Assembly (NCBI GenBank): GCA_030149525.1
Contig: JASBRJ010000338.1
Location: 1-32,627, forward strand
Direction of reading: 5' to 3'
Source: a bacterium
GTDB lineage: Bacteria; Vulcanimicrobiota; Xenobia; Xenobiales; JADMJV01
Length of the DNA: 32,627 nucleotides
Part shown: positions 1 through 7,034 of the stretch, piece after piece
Layout: every line of letters starts with the position of its first letter
How positions within the stretch are numbered: position 1 is the stretch's first letter
Position numbers and translations under genes: made by a program
Notes under the pieces: model-generated
Told to the model about the DNA's origin: nothing
The model's database searches: none
The model's input: only the letters and a program-made list of their open reading frames with translations

Positions 1-245
1 TTACGCCAACTTCAACCCGCCGTAAACGCCAAATCCAACCCGGCGTGACCCCGTCAGGCGGCCAACCAACGAATTACGCCAACTTCAATCCGCCGTTTAC
101 GCCACTTTCAACCCGGCGTGACCCCGCCAGGCGGCCGACCAACGCGTCACGCCAACTTCAATCCGCCGTAAACGCCACTTTCAATCCTGCGTGACCCCAC
201 CAGGCGGCCGACCAACGAATCACACCAACTTCAACCCACCGATAC
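1..245. repeat. 73-bp tandem repeat array (three full copies plus a partial)
   Basis: Units begin at 1, 74, 147 and 220, an exact 73-bp period. The last copy decays near 245. Each unit holds two similar half-motifs (ACGCCAACTTCAAyCCGCCG and ACGCCAmwTyCAAyCC.GCGT) followed by a GC-rich stretch containing CAGGCGGCC. The ACGCC...GGCGT ends of the second half-motif form a small inverted repeat. Copies differ by a few substitutions. The array runs off the left edge, so its full length is unknown. The period is not a multiple of three and stops occur in the frames, so it is unlikely to be coding. Function unknown. Confidence 0.85.
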
Positions 246-292
246 CACCCCTTTAGAAAACCGTTTAGAAACCCCACCCCTAAACTCAATCC

Positions 293-655
293 ATGACCTC
301 TCCAACTCTAAAAAGCGAACTCCGCCGAGGCGTCAACGCCTTCAATCTCACCGTCGGCTTTCTAACCTCAATCACCCTGGGAGCTCTAGCCTACTTCACA
401 GTCCCACCCCTCCACAGCCTCACCCACTCGGGTCTCCTCGCCCTTTTGGTGATGTTTCTTACGACAGGCCTTCATACCGCAGGTCACGCCTATTTCGGCT
501 GGCGGTTCGAAAAAGGAATCAGAGCTTTTCAGGAGGGACGCTTCCAAGAGGCGGTGATGCTTCTTGGCGTGGTGGAGAGAAAGGAAATGGACCACTTCGA
601 TCCCGACGGAGTGGCCCTTAGGGCTCTTCAAGAGAGTCGCGCAATGCTGGCTTAA
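293..655 (+). CDS. Small two-TM membrane protein, unknown function
   Basis: A 120-residue ORF. It has two hydrophobic segments, about residues 17-40 and 45-66. A soluble tail follows (GIRAFQEGRFQEAVMLL), which resembles a single TPR-like helix pair. The ATG has no clear Shine-Dalgarno sequence. The gene meets the minus-strand DUF2807-like gene tail to tail, with a 4-bp overlap of stop codons. I recognise no family. The membrane topology and TPR-like tail would fit a small inner-membrane protein, but no function can be assigned. Coding is plausible because the membrane segments are continuous and nothing better lies on the other strand. Confidence 0.55.
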   Translation: MTSPTLKSELRRGVNAFNLTVGFLTSITLGALAYFTVPPLHSLTHSGLLALLVMFLTTGLHTAGHAYFGWRFEKGIRAFQEGRFQEAVMLLGVVERKEMDHFDPDGVALRALQESRAMLA

Positions 656-1395
656 ATCTGAGAAACGCTACCGCTTCCAGAAATGGTCTTCTGAACAGAT
701 CGGGCCGGTCCCACATGATTGACATTGCCCGAACCGGCGAGAACAGCATTGAGGTCTCCGGTGACAGTCACGACACAGTTCCCAGACCCCGATGATGTGA
801 CCGAAGCCGTTTCACTACAAACCATATCCCGGGCGCTCAAGGAACCCGAGCCGTTCAATTGCACAGATAGCTCATCGCAGGTTCCCTTGAGGTCGATATT
901 CCCTGAACCGGCCACGCTGAGGGAGATTTTCTCGTACTCCGCTTCCAGTTCCACCTCGCTGGAGCCCCGAGAGGCCACGGTCAACTCCTGACCGGTGAAG
1001 ACTCCAGAGCCCTTCACGCTTCCCGAACCTTTCAGTCGGACCACTTTGAGTTCCGGCAAGCTTGTCGAGACGGTGAGACCCAATTGAGTGCTGTACGACT
1101 CGCTAGTCTCCACTATCAACACTCCGTCTTCCACCCGAGTCTGAACCAACTCCAACAGATTGTCGTCGCCGGTAATTTTGAGAGGACCCGGCTCGCCCTG
1201 GGCGATTTCGATGTTCACCGAACCGCGAGACTCCACACCGACAAACGGTTCCGATTCTTTGCTGAGCGTCGACGCAACACCTGAGCCCTTCACCCCGGTC
1301 CTCACAAAGAACTGAACGGAAACCAGAACCATAAGTGTGGCTACAGCCGCCAGGAAAGGTTTCCAGCTTTTTGGTGTTGGGTGGACTTCAGGCAT
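652..1395 (-). CDS. DUF2807-type (GIN domain) membrane-anchored beta-helical protein
   Basis: A 247-residue protein with an N-terminal membrane anchor or uncleaved signal (about residues 14-32). The rest is dominated by Gly-Ser turns spaced about every 20 residues (KGSGSVKGSG, VAGSGNIDLKG, LNGSGSLSA, LAGSGNVNHVG, ISGSGSVSQI). This pattern is typical of the DUF2807/GIN family, which folds as a right-handed beta-helix outside the cytoplasm. The biochemical role of the family is not settled. Its ATG lies 3 bp after the acyltransferase stop codon, so the two are almost certainly co-transcribed. An exported partner for a lipid-modifying enzyme is inferred from context only. Confidence 0.8.
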   Translation of the reverse strand: MPEVHPTPKSWKPFLAAVATLMVLVSVQFFVRTGVKGSGVASTLSKESEPFVGVESRGSVNIEIAQGEPGPLKITGDDNLLELVQTRVEDGVLIVETSESYSTQLGLTVSTSLPELKVVRLKGSGSVKGSGVFTGQELTVASRGSSEVELEAEYEKISLSVAGSGNIDLKGTCDELSVQLNGSGSLSARDMVCSETASVTSSGSGNCVVTVTGDLNAVLAGSGNVNHVGPARSVQKTISGSGSVSQI

Positions 1396-1398
1396 GGT

Positions 1399-2640
1399 TT
1401 ACTCCGGCTTCTTTCCGCTTTCCTGAATCGGGACCCACTCACGCTCAGCGTTACGCTCCACGCGCACCCACTTCCCGTCGGGCTGAAGACCCCATTCGTT
1501 GCCTTCCTGATCCATCTTGAAACGCTGCTCTTCACCGGTGATGTTAAACTTGGCTTGAGCCATGGCCGCGTGATGATCGGCGGTCAGCTTAGCGCCTTCT
1601 TTCCAGGCCGCTTTGGGGTCGTCGGAAGCGGCGGCTCGTTCCCGATAAGGAGCTACTTCGATAGGCTTCCCCACCTCCATGAAGGCCACCGGTCGGTGAG
1701 TCCAGTGATAGGTCATTCCTAACCCGGCGGCGCCGGTTAGACCTGCCGCGGCCGGAACCAGGATGTCGGTGGGAATCTGAGACGCTCCCACTGTGGCGCC
1801 GAGGGCCGCTCCGCCCACGGCTCCAAGGCCCGCTCCAAGAACTGTCTGAATGGTGGTGCGAGCGTTGTCGTCCTTCGGTCCCGTGAGGTATCCCGCCAGT
1901 CCGCCCACGGCCGCACCGGCGATCACACCGCCCAATCCGCCCATCACTCCGGGCATTCCCGCAAGCCCCACATAGACACCGGCACCTGCCGCAGCGGAGA
2001 GAAGTCCGCCTACGAAGGTCTCACCCCAGCGAGACTTGGTATCTTTGCCGAAGTGTTGAGCGACAGGGAGAGTGTAGTCCACCTTCGAGTTCATGGCGAT
2101 TCGGCCGATGCCCGACTTCAGCGGATAGACCTGTTTGTCGGCGTAAATGCGCCCTTCTGGATAGAAGGCGAAAGGTTTTCCTTGATCACAAATCTCGGCA
2201 GCATGCTCCACCGGGTCGGGAAAGTCACCTTCATACTCGCCGTATCGGTCGACCGGGAAGGTCCCGTAGTCTCGGAGCAGTTTACCGATGGGTCCGCGAA
2301 ACTCTTCGATGGCAGCCATGGAGCCGAACGGTCTCTTGCCCGGAACCTCAGCCACGAAAACGGCATCGAACATGGATTGGTGGGTGGAACCCACGATATA
2401 ACTTTTGTCTTCACCGGGGATGTTTTCGAGCCCCGTGTACTCGCGACGAAACATCAAGGGAATCGCCACGTCTTTGAGTCGACGGACCCACTTGGCCTTG
2501 TCTTCGTCCCAATAGTGTCGTGCATTGGGAGGCAGATTGAGTCCTTCGGTGCTCTTCTTCGGCTTGTCCGCCGGAGGCTGCTCTACAGCTTTTCTGGCGA
2601 CCGTTCTAGTGGGCCCCATCGAGGATGACGGTATATTCAT
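1399..2640 (-). CDS. PlsC-like 1-acylglycerol-phosphate acyltransferase with glycine-zipper insert
   Basis: A 413-residue protein likely to transfer an acyl chain to a glycerophospholipid or lyso-lipid. PlsC/LPLAT motifs appear in order: the catalytic HX4D box (HQSMFD, H87 and D92), block II GTFPVDR (126-132), block III FYPEGR (159-164) and the LPVAQ strand (190-194). The expected closing strand, FMEVGKPIEV, comes only at 320-329. Between them lies an insert of roughly 110 residues (about 206-312) with about four hydrophobic stretches full of GxxxG and AxxxG spacings. The N-terminal 30 residues look disordered. The C-terminal 45 residues hold two similar W/G motifs (GNEWGLQPDGKWVRV and REWVPI). 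AAGGA precedes the ATG with good spacing. The gene is divergent from the acyl-CoA synthetase, whose N-terminus also begins MNI.SS. The exact acceptor is unknown. Confidence 0.85.
   Translation of the reverse strand: MNIPSSSMGPTRTVARKAVEQPPADKPKKSTEGLNLPPNARHYWDEDKAKWVRRLKDVAIPLMFRREYTGLENIPGEDKSYIVGSTHQSMFDAVFVAEVPGKRPFGSMAAIEEFRGPIGKLLRDYGTFPVDRYGEYEGDFPDPVEHAAEICDQGKPFAFYPEGRIYADKQVYPLKSGIGRIAMNSKVDYTLPVAQHFGKDTKSRWGETFVGGLLSAAAGAGVYVGLAGMPGVMGGLGGVIAGAAVGGLAGYLTGPKDDNARTTIQTVLGAGLGAVGGAALGATVGASQIPTDILVPAAAGLTGAAGLGMTYHWTHRPVAFMEVGKPIEVAPYRERAAASDDPKAAWKEGAKLTADHHAAMAQAKFNITGEEQRFKMDQEGNEWGLQPDGKWVRVERNAEREWVPIQESGKKPE
1705..2025 (-). other. Glycine-zipper hydrophobic insert within the acyltransferase
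   Basis: Encodes about residues 206-312 of the acyltransferase. Four hydrophobic runs can be seen, at about 209-228, 230-253, 264-286 and 292-312. They are rich in Gly and Ala at four-residue spacing (for example GGLGGVIAGAAVGG and GAGLGAVGGAALGATVG). A short charged loop, GPKDDNAR, separates the second and third. Canonical PlsC proteins connect the flanking strands with a short loop, so this is an insertion. The membrane or oligomer role is inferred from glycine-zipper precedent. Confidence 0.75.
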
Positions 2641-2849
2641 AATGCGGTCCTTCTTTCAAGTGCATGAGATGGCACAGTAGGCCCACAGTTGCCCAAATTT
2701 TGCGCTTCTGGCCTGAAATAAATCTGAAAACGCAATTTAACGCGAATTTGACACTTCGAGGTTAATGTAATGTTGCAATTTGAACTTAACCGCATCGGGT
2801 TCACGGCCCACAGTGACTCTGCCAACTACGTCCGATGCCAGGGGACCAT

Positions 2850-5057
2850 ATGAATATTCAAAGCTCGAACCCGTTCAACAAGCTCACTTCTCAACCACAA
2901 AAAAAATCGGCGGCATCCTCGCAGGAGCCGCAGGAACAGCTGGATCTTTTCTCTCAGGCTAAGCAAGACTTCGCCGTTTTCAAGCCTTCGGTCGCCCTTA
3001 AGAAATGGGCCGACGAAGCGGAGATTAAAACCATTCCGCAGATGTTCGAAATGGCTATGGCAAAGGATCCCGATGCCGACTTCTTAGGCAAGAAGGTCAA
3101 CGGAAAGTTCGAGTACCTCACCTACGCCCAGGCCAACGAGCAACGCAAAAATTTCGCTTCCGGACTGATCGAACTGGGCCTTTTGACCGGTGAGAGAGTA
3201 GCGACCTACGCGGAAAACTCTCCCGAGTGGATGGTGGCCGATCTCGGCTCCATCACCGCTGGAACCGTTCACGCCCCGCTCTATCGCGATTCCAAAGCCG
3301 ACGCCATCGCTTTCAATCTTCAAAACGCCAAAGCCAAGCTGGTGGTGGTGGATGACGAGAAGCGACTCAAGGAACTCTTAGAGATTGAGAGCGAACTCCC
3401 CGATCTTCATACCATTGTGGTGAAGAACAAAGAGGGAGTGGAAAGTTCCAAGCGCCTGGTGACCTGGGACGAGGTCATGGAGATGGGGGCTGCCAACCGA
3501 GACAAGAACGCTTCCGAGCTTCAGCGTCGGGGCAAAGAGATGAAAGCCACCGATGTCGCCTCTATTGTTTTCACCTCCGGAACCACCGGAACTCCCAAAG
3601 CCGTCCTCCACACTCACGGTTCGTTGCTGAGTTCTGTAGAAGGCGCCCTCAAGATTATCACCAACGATCCCGAAGCGAATCTGAAAGACATCCACCTCAA
3701 AGGTGACAGCGAACTGGCACTCCTGCCTCTCGGACACATCTTCGAACGGATTGTGGCCTACTCTTTGACCGCCACCGGAGCCTCACTGGCCTATCCCAAC
3801 GGACACAAAGAGTTTCTCGACGACGTCAAGCAAACCCAGCCCACAGTCCTTGCGGCCGTGCCCAAGCTTTACAACACCATTATGGAAAAGGCCAGGGACA
3901 AAGCTCACGCCACTCCTCTGGTTTCTAAACCCGCCGGATACCTCGGGGGCGCCCTTGTCGGAGCTGCCGGAGGTGCCTTGGCCGCCGGTGGTGCCGGACT
4001 GGTGAGTTCCGTCCTCAACGGGGGAGACATTCTGGGTAACTTTATGAGCGGTCTCGGACCGGTTGGTGCGGCTGTGGGTGGAGCCGTCGGTCTTGGCCTG
4101 GGAATTTACGCCGCAAGCAAGACTCAAGGCGACATGTTCGACTGGGCTCTCAAAACCAGCGAGCAATACTACACGGAGCGAGATTCCGGTAGCGTTTCCA
4201 CAACGACCGGTCTCAAGCACGGTCTGGCCAAGAAATTGGTCTATAAGAACAGCAAGAAAGCTATGGAAAAGGTTCTGGGCAAGAATGTCCGGGCTATGAT
4301 TTCCGGTGGCGCGCCGCTACCGGACCAAACGTCCGTCTTTTTCTGGGACAACGGAATTCAGCTGAGCAACGGTTACGGAACGTCGGAAATGGGCGTCACC
4401 AATGTCAACCCTCTGAATAAGCAGAAGCTCGGTACTGTCGGGCCCGCTGTTCCCGGAGTGGAGATGGAGATTACCCCCGATCCGGATTTGGGTCAGGACC
4501 AGGGTGAGATTCGCTATCGCGGTCCGAACCTGATGCTCGGCTATCTCAACGATCCGGAGAAGACCGCTCAGGCGTTCGACAACACCGGCGCATACCTCAC
4601 CGGGGATATCGGGAAGACCGACAAAGACGGACATCTTCTCATCACAGGACGTTTGAAAAACTACATCGCGCTGGCCAGTGGAAAGAAAATCGCCTCCGAG
4701 CCGTTGGAGCAGATGTTGGAGCAAAGCCCTTTTATCGAGCAGTCTCTCGTGGTCGGCGAATCAAGACCGTATGTCGGTGCTCTCATCGTTCCGAATTTCG
4801 AGAAATTGGGCCAATGGGCCGCCGCCAACGGACATTCCTCCGAACCTGAGTCCATGGCTAAGAATCCTGCTGTCAAAGATTTCCTGGCTGGAGAGACCAA
4901 GCGCCTCACTGCCGAGAACGACCGTCACGAACAGATTTGGAAGATCGGGGTTGTGGGGCGAGAACTCACCGAGGAAGAACTCGCCAAAGGTGAGCCCAAG
5001 CGACCCGTGATGCTCAAGAACTTTGCCGACCTGGTGGATTCCATCTACGAGAAATAA
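2850..5057 (+). CDS. Long-chain acyl-CoA synthetase (AMP-binding) with glycine-zipper insert
   Basis: A 735-residue ANL-superfamily ligase that would activate fatty acids with ATP to acyl-AMP and then the thioester. Seen in order: P-loop TSGTTGTPK (242-250), LPLGHIFER (292-300), SGGAPL (485-490), NGYGTSEMG (507-515), YLTGDIG (582-588) and the hinge-lysine region ITGRLKNYIALASGKKI (598-614). This matches the FadD15/FAA class. Between the helix VPKLYNTIMEKA and the segment MFDWALK lies an extra Gly/Ala-rich hydrophobic block (about 360-423). I chose the ATG at 2850 because AGGGGA sits just upstream; an in-frame ATG at 2835 lacks one. It is divergent from the acyltransferase, and together they resemble a split version of the Aas ligase/acyltransferase fusion. 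PilZ follows after 75 bp. Confidence 0.9.
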   Translation: MNIQSSNPFNKLTSQPQKKSAASSQEPQEQLDLFSQAKQDFAVFKPSVALKKWADEAEIKTIPQMFEMAMAKDPDADFLGKKVNGKFEYLTYAQANEQRKNFASGLIELGLLTGERVATYAENSPEWMVADLGSITAGTVHAPLYRDSKADAIAFNLQNAKAKLVVVDDEKRLKELLEIESELPDLHTIVVKNKEGVESSKRLVTWDEVMEMGAANRDKNASELQRRGKEMKATDVASIVFTSGTTGTPKAVLHTHGSLLSSVEGALKIITNDPEANLKDIHLKGDSELALLPLGHIFERIVAYSLTATGASLAYPNGHKEFLDDVKQTQPTVLAAVPKLYNTIMEKARDKAHATPLVSKPAGYLGGALVGAAGGALAAGGAGLVSSVLNGGDILGNFMSGLGPVGAAVGGAVGLGLGIYAASKTQGDMFDWALKTSEQYYTERDSGSVSTTTGLKHGLAKKLVYKNSKKAMEKVLGKNVRAMISGGAPLPDQTSVFFWDNGIQLSNGYGTSEMGVTNVNPLNKQKLGTVGPAVPGVEMEITPDPDLGQDQGEIRYRGPNLMLGYLNDPEKTAQAFDNTGAYLTGDIGKTDKDGHLLITGRLKNYIALASGKKIASEPLEQMLEQSPFIEQSLVVGESRPYVGALIVPNFEKLGQWAAANGHSSEPESMAKNPAVKDFLAGETKRLTAENDRHEQIWKIGVVGRELTEEELAKGEPKRPVMLKNFADLVDSIYEK
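3927..4118 (+). other. Glycine-zipper hydrophobic insert within the acyl-CoA synthetase
   Basis: Encodes about residues 360-423, counted from the ATG at 2850. Two hydrophobic segments (GGALVGAAGGALAAGGAGLV, and GPVGAAVGGAVGLGLGIYAA) are separated by a short polar linker with NGGD. The flanking sequence is ordinary acyl-CoA synthetase on both sides. The reading frame is uninterrupted, so this is a genuine in-frame insert and not a frameshift artefact. Confidence 0.75.
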
Positions 5058-5132
5058 CAAAACATAGGGTTTTCCCCCACTTACGGCTCCATGTGTCTCT
5101 CCGATACCTTTCACGACAAGGAGAGCTAGACC

Positions 5133-5828
5133 ATGCAACATCGTCAATGTGATCGAGTCGGGGTACCTTTACATAAGACCATACCAGTGAGGATGCGCAC
5201 GGAAAGTGGCACGATTTGTCACCGCTACGTGCGCTTTCTCGATCTCTCCGAAGGTGGCCTAAAGTTAAGTGGAGACTTACCGCCGCCTGACGAGCCCTTC
5301 TCTCTGGAGTTCAACGCCCGTCTTCTTTCTAAAGGGGCTCCCAAGGGTGTGGAAGAGGTTCACCTCAAGGTGGAGGCTCGATGGCAAAAAGACATCTATG
5401 GCGACATGTGGGTGGGCGGTTTCCAATTTCTGGAAGCCGACGAGGAGCAAGATGAAACCATCCGGCGACTCCTCCAAGAGCACAACGGCAACAGCCGCCC
5501 TCGTGCTCAACTGGAGAAGTATCTCAATGTCGGCCTGGTGCGACCGGGACGAGTGCAGTGGTACTATCCTCTGGTCAGCGAACTCGACGCCGAGCACATC
5601 GAACTTCAGAGTACCGAAGCTCTTCCGCTCAAGGAAACGTGTCAACTGGCCCTCTCTTTCAAGGAGGCCAACGTGGTCCACAAGGTGGATGCGGTCTTGG
5701 AGTTAAGGCATGACCTGGGCAGCACTTCTCGCTACAGGTTTACCTTCAAGAACCCCTCCGAAAGGCTTCAGAAAGAGATCCAGAGGTGCCTGAAGCTCGG
5801 TTCTCCCGGAGTTGATTCGGCAGCGTGA
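5133..5828 (+). CDS. Tandem PilZ-like c-di-GMP effector, second domain degenerate
   Basis: A 231-residue soluble protein. The N-terminal half has both PilZ c-di-GMP motifs: RxxxR (R4 and R8) and DxSxxG (D37, S39, G42). The second half (about 115-231) has the same length and beta-rich look, but I cannot find an intact DxSxxG, so it is probably a degenerate PilZ fold. AAGGAG stands 9 nt before the ATG. It follows the acyl-CoA synthetase in the same direction. It has the same size and layout as the minus-strand PilZ gene at 31409-32110. The output target is unknown. Confidence 0.8.
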   Translation: MQHRQCDRVGVPLHKTIPVRMRTESGTICHRYVRFLDLSEGGLKLSGDLPPPDEPFSLEFNARLLSKGAPKGVEEVHLKVEARWQKDIYGDMWVGGFQFLEADEEQDETIRRLLQEHNGNSRPRAQLEKYLNVGLVRPGRVQWYYPLVSELDAEHIELQSTEALPLKETCQLALSFKEANVVHKVDAVLELRHDLGSTSRYRFTFKNPSERLQKEIQRCLKLGSPGVDSAA

Positions 5829-5863
5829 AGTAGACTTGGCCTCGCTGTTCGAATGAGCGCCGA

Positions 5864-6289
5864 GTGCCCGATGAAATTGAAGAGAGAGGTCCCGAATGCT
5901 CCTATGAGGAGGCGTTCATCGAACCGATTTGGAGCCGCGAGTGGTTTCACGGTACGGGGGACCTTCTTTTTCATATTGAAGAATTGGCGGAGGCGCGCTC
6001 CTGTCCCGGACGGGGATTAGACGAACCGTTCCAATTTCGAGTGAGTCCGAACAGTATCAAGACTCTCACCCTGGGCCAGGGGAAGACTCTCTCCGAGCTG
6101 CTTGAAACCCAGGATCGGCTCCCTGAAGAGAAGGCTCGCCACATTCTCGAAGGGATCTGCGGCGGCCTTCGGCGACTCAAGCAGGGGTTGAAGCTCAGTC
6201 ATGGGCACATTGCTGAGATGTTTTTCAGGGCAGCCTTACTCGGGCGGGATAGAGAACTTCTTGACCTCTCTTTGGCTTCAGGTGCCTGA
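5864..6289 (+). CDS. Degenerate protein-kinase-like ORF (pseudokinase fragment)
   Basis: A 141-residue ORF with a GTG start. Residues about 72-139 read like the front of a Ser/Thr kinase C-lobe: TLSELLETQDRLPEEKAR, then a helix ending in LKLSHGHIAEMFF, then RELLDLSLASGA. Compared with the intact kinase at 10012 (HRDIKPSNILL...LIDFGIA), the catalytic Asp (HGH for HRD), the Lys and Asn of the loop, and the DFG motif are all replaced. The glycine loop and VAIK lysine are also not apparent. It is therefore predicted to be catalytically dead and truncated. Its stop overlaps the likely GTG start of the TPR gene by 8 bp. It could be a relic of a kinase-TPR fusion or a small binding protein. The GTG has only a weak ribosome site. 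Confidence 0.5.
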   Translation: MPDEIEERGPECSYEEAFIEPIWSREWFHGTGDLLFHIEELAEARSCPGRGLDEPFQFRVSPNSIKTLTLGQGKTLSELLETQDRLPEEKARHILEGICGGLRRLKQGLKLSHGHIAEMFFRAALLGRDRELLDLSLASGA

Positions 6290-7034
6290 GACGCTGCAAG
6301 CGAGAATCCCCGACGGTTGCCGAGCGGTCGAAGAGGGAGCCAGACTCTTTCAAAGAGGCCTTTTTGCCCAGGCCAGAACGCTTTGGGAGCACGCCGCCGA
6401 AGTCGACCCGGGATCCGTTGCCGCATGGAACAATCTCGCTGTGGCTCGACTGGCGCGAGGAGATTGGGAGCCCGCCCTTTTCGACCTGGAAAAGGCCTAC
6501 GGGGCCACCTCGGCACATCCCGTCATCGATCTGAATATAGGGACCTGTCTGCTTCACATGGGCGATCTCGCGTCGGCTCGGGTCTGGCTCACCAGAGCCC
6601 GAGAGATGAACCCCTGGTTAGGCGCGGCTTACCGGCTTCTCTCGGAACTGGCTATCTCGGAAGGAGACTTCGCAGCCGCTGAGCGCTGGGCCCGCCGAGG
6701 AGTCCTGGTCGATGAGAACTCTCGAGAGAGCAGGGGGCAACTGGCCCGTGTTCTGCAGGCCCAGTACAGACTCGCAGAAGCCCGGTTGCAGGCGGAATTC
6801 CTCCGCCGCCTCCCCATGCGAGCTCCTTTGCTGGATAATTTGATCGGCGCCGAGAGTGAGCCTCCCTGGGGCCGGATTCGTCTGGACGACGATGGAGGAG
6901 ACGGAGATGGAGGAGACGGAATTCCAGAACCTGTGTCCCCCTTTCCAAAGCGGCCTCTGCGCAGGTCGGTCTACGAGATCCCTGCGCGAAAAGGGGCTAT
7001 GACAGGCGAAGGTAGTCTGCCGTCTCTCTCATGA
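6282..7034 (+). CDS. TPR-repeat protein with acidic Gly-Asp tail
   Basis: About 250 residues from the GTG at 6282, which overlaps the upstream stop (GTGCCTGA). An in-frame ATG at 6201 is possible, but it would overlap the pseudokinase ORF by 89 bp. Several consecutive TPR units follow (GLFAQARTLWEHAAEVDPGS, then AAWNNLAVARLARGDWEPAL, IDLNIGTCLLHMGDLASARV, ELAISEGDFAAAERWARRGV). These imply a protein-protein interaction scaffold. The C-terminal part is low-complexity, with a DGGDG repeat, and lacks TPR character. The last 38 bp overlap the 3' end of convergent tyrA. No signal peptide is seen. Its binding partner is unknown; the adjacent kinase-like ORF is a candidate from context. Confidence 0.7.
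   Translation: MPETLQARIPDGCRAVEEGARLFQRGLFAQARTLWEHAAEVDPGSVAAWNNLAVARLARGDWEPALFDLEKAYGATSAHPVIDLNIGTCLLHMGDLASARVWLTRAREMNPWLGAAYRLLSELAISEGDFAAAERWARRGVLVDENSRESRGQLARVLQAQYRLAEARLQAEFLRRLPMRAPLLDNLIGAESEPPWGRIRLDDDGGDGDGGDGIPEPVSPFPKRPLRRSVYEIPARKGAMTGEGSLPSLS
6891..6920 (+). repeat. Perfect 15-bp tandem duplication inside the TPR gene
   Basis: GATGGAGGAGACGGA occurs at 6891-6905 and again at 6906-6920. It encodes the DGGDG pairs in the tail of the TPR protein. The period is a multiple of three, so copy-number change would keep the frame. Confidence 0.9.

Noticed and set aside
1-245. CRISPR array
   Set aside because: The full 73-bp unit repeats, with no unique spacers between short repeats.
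2053-2628. 191-codon plus-strand ORF opposite the acyltransferase
   Set aside because: The minus strand holds clear PlsC motifs; this ORF is a frame shadow.
2641-2849. TTGACA at 2748-2753 as a -35 box for the ligase
   Set aside because: No convincing -10 lies at 16-18 nt spacing, so I do not call a promoter there.
2780-2962. 60-codon ORF overlapping the ligase start, with a Gly-rich run (KKIGGILAGAAGTAGSFLSG)
   Set aside because: It looks glycine-zipper-like, but it is an alternate frame over the ligase N-terminus, with no ribosome site of its own. The resemblance to the inserts is probably chance.
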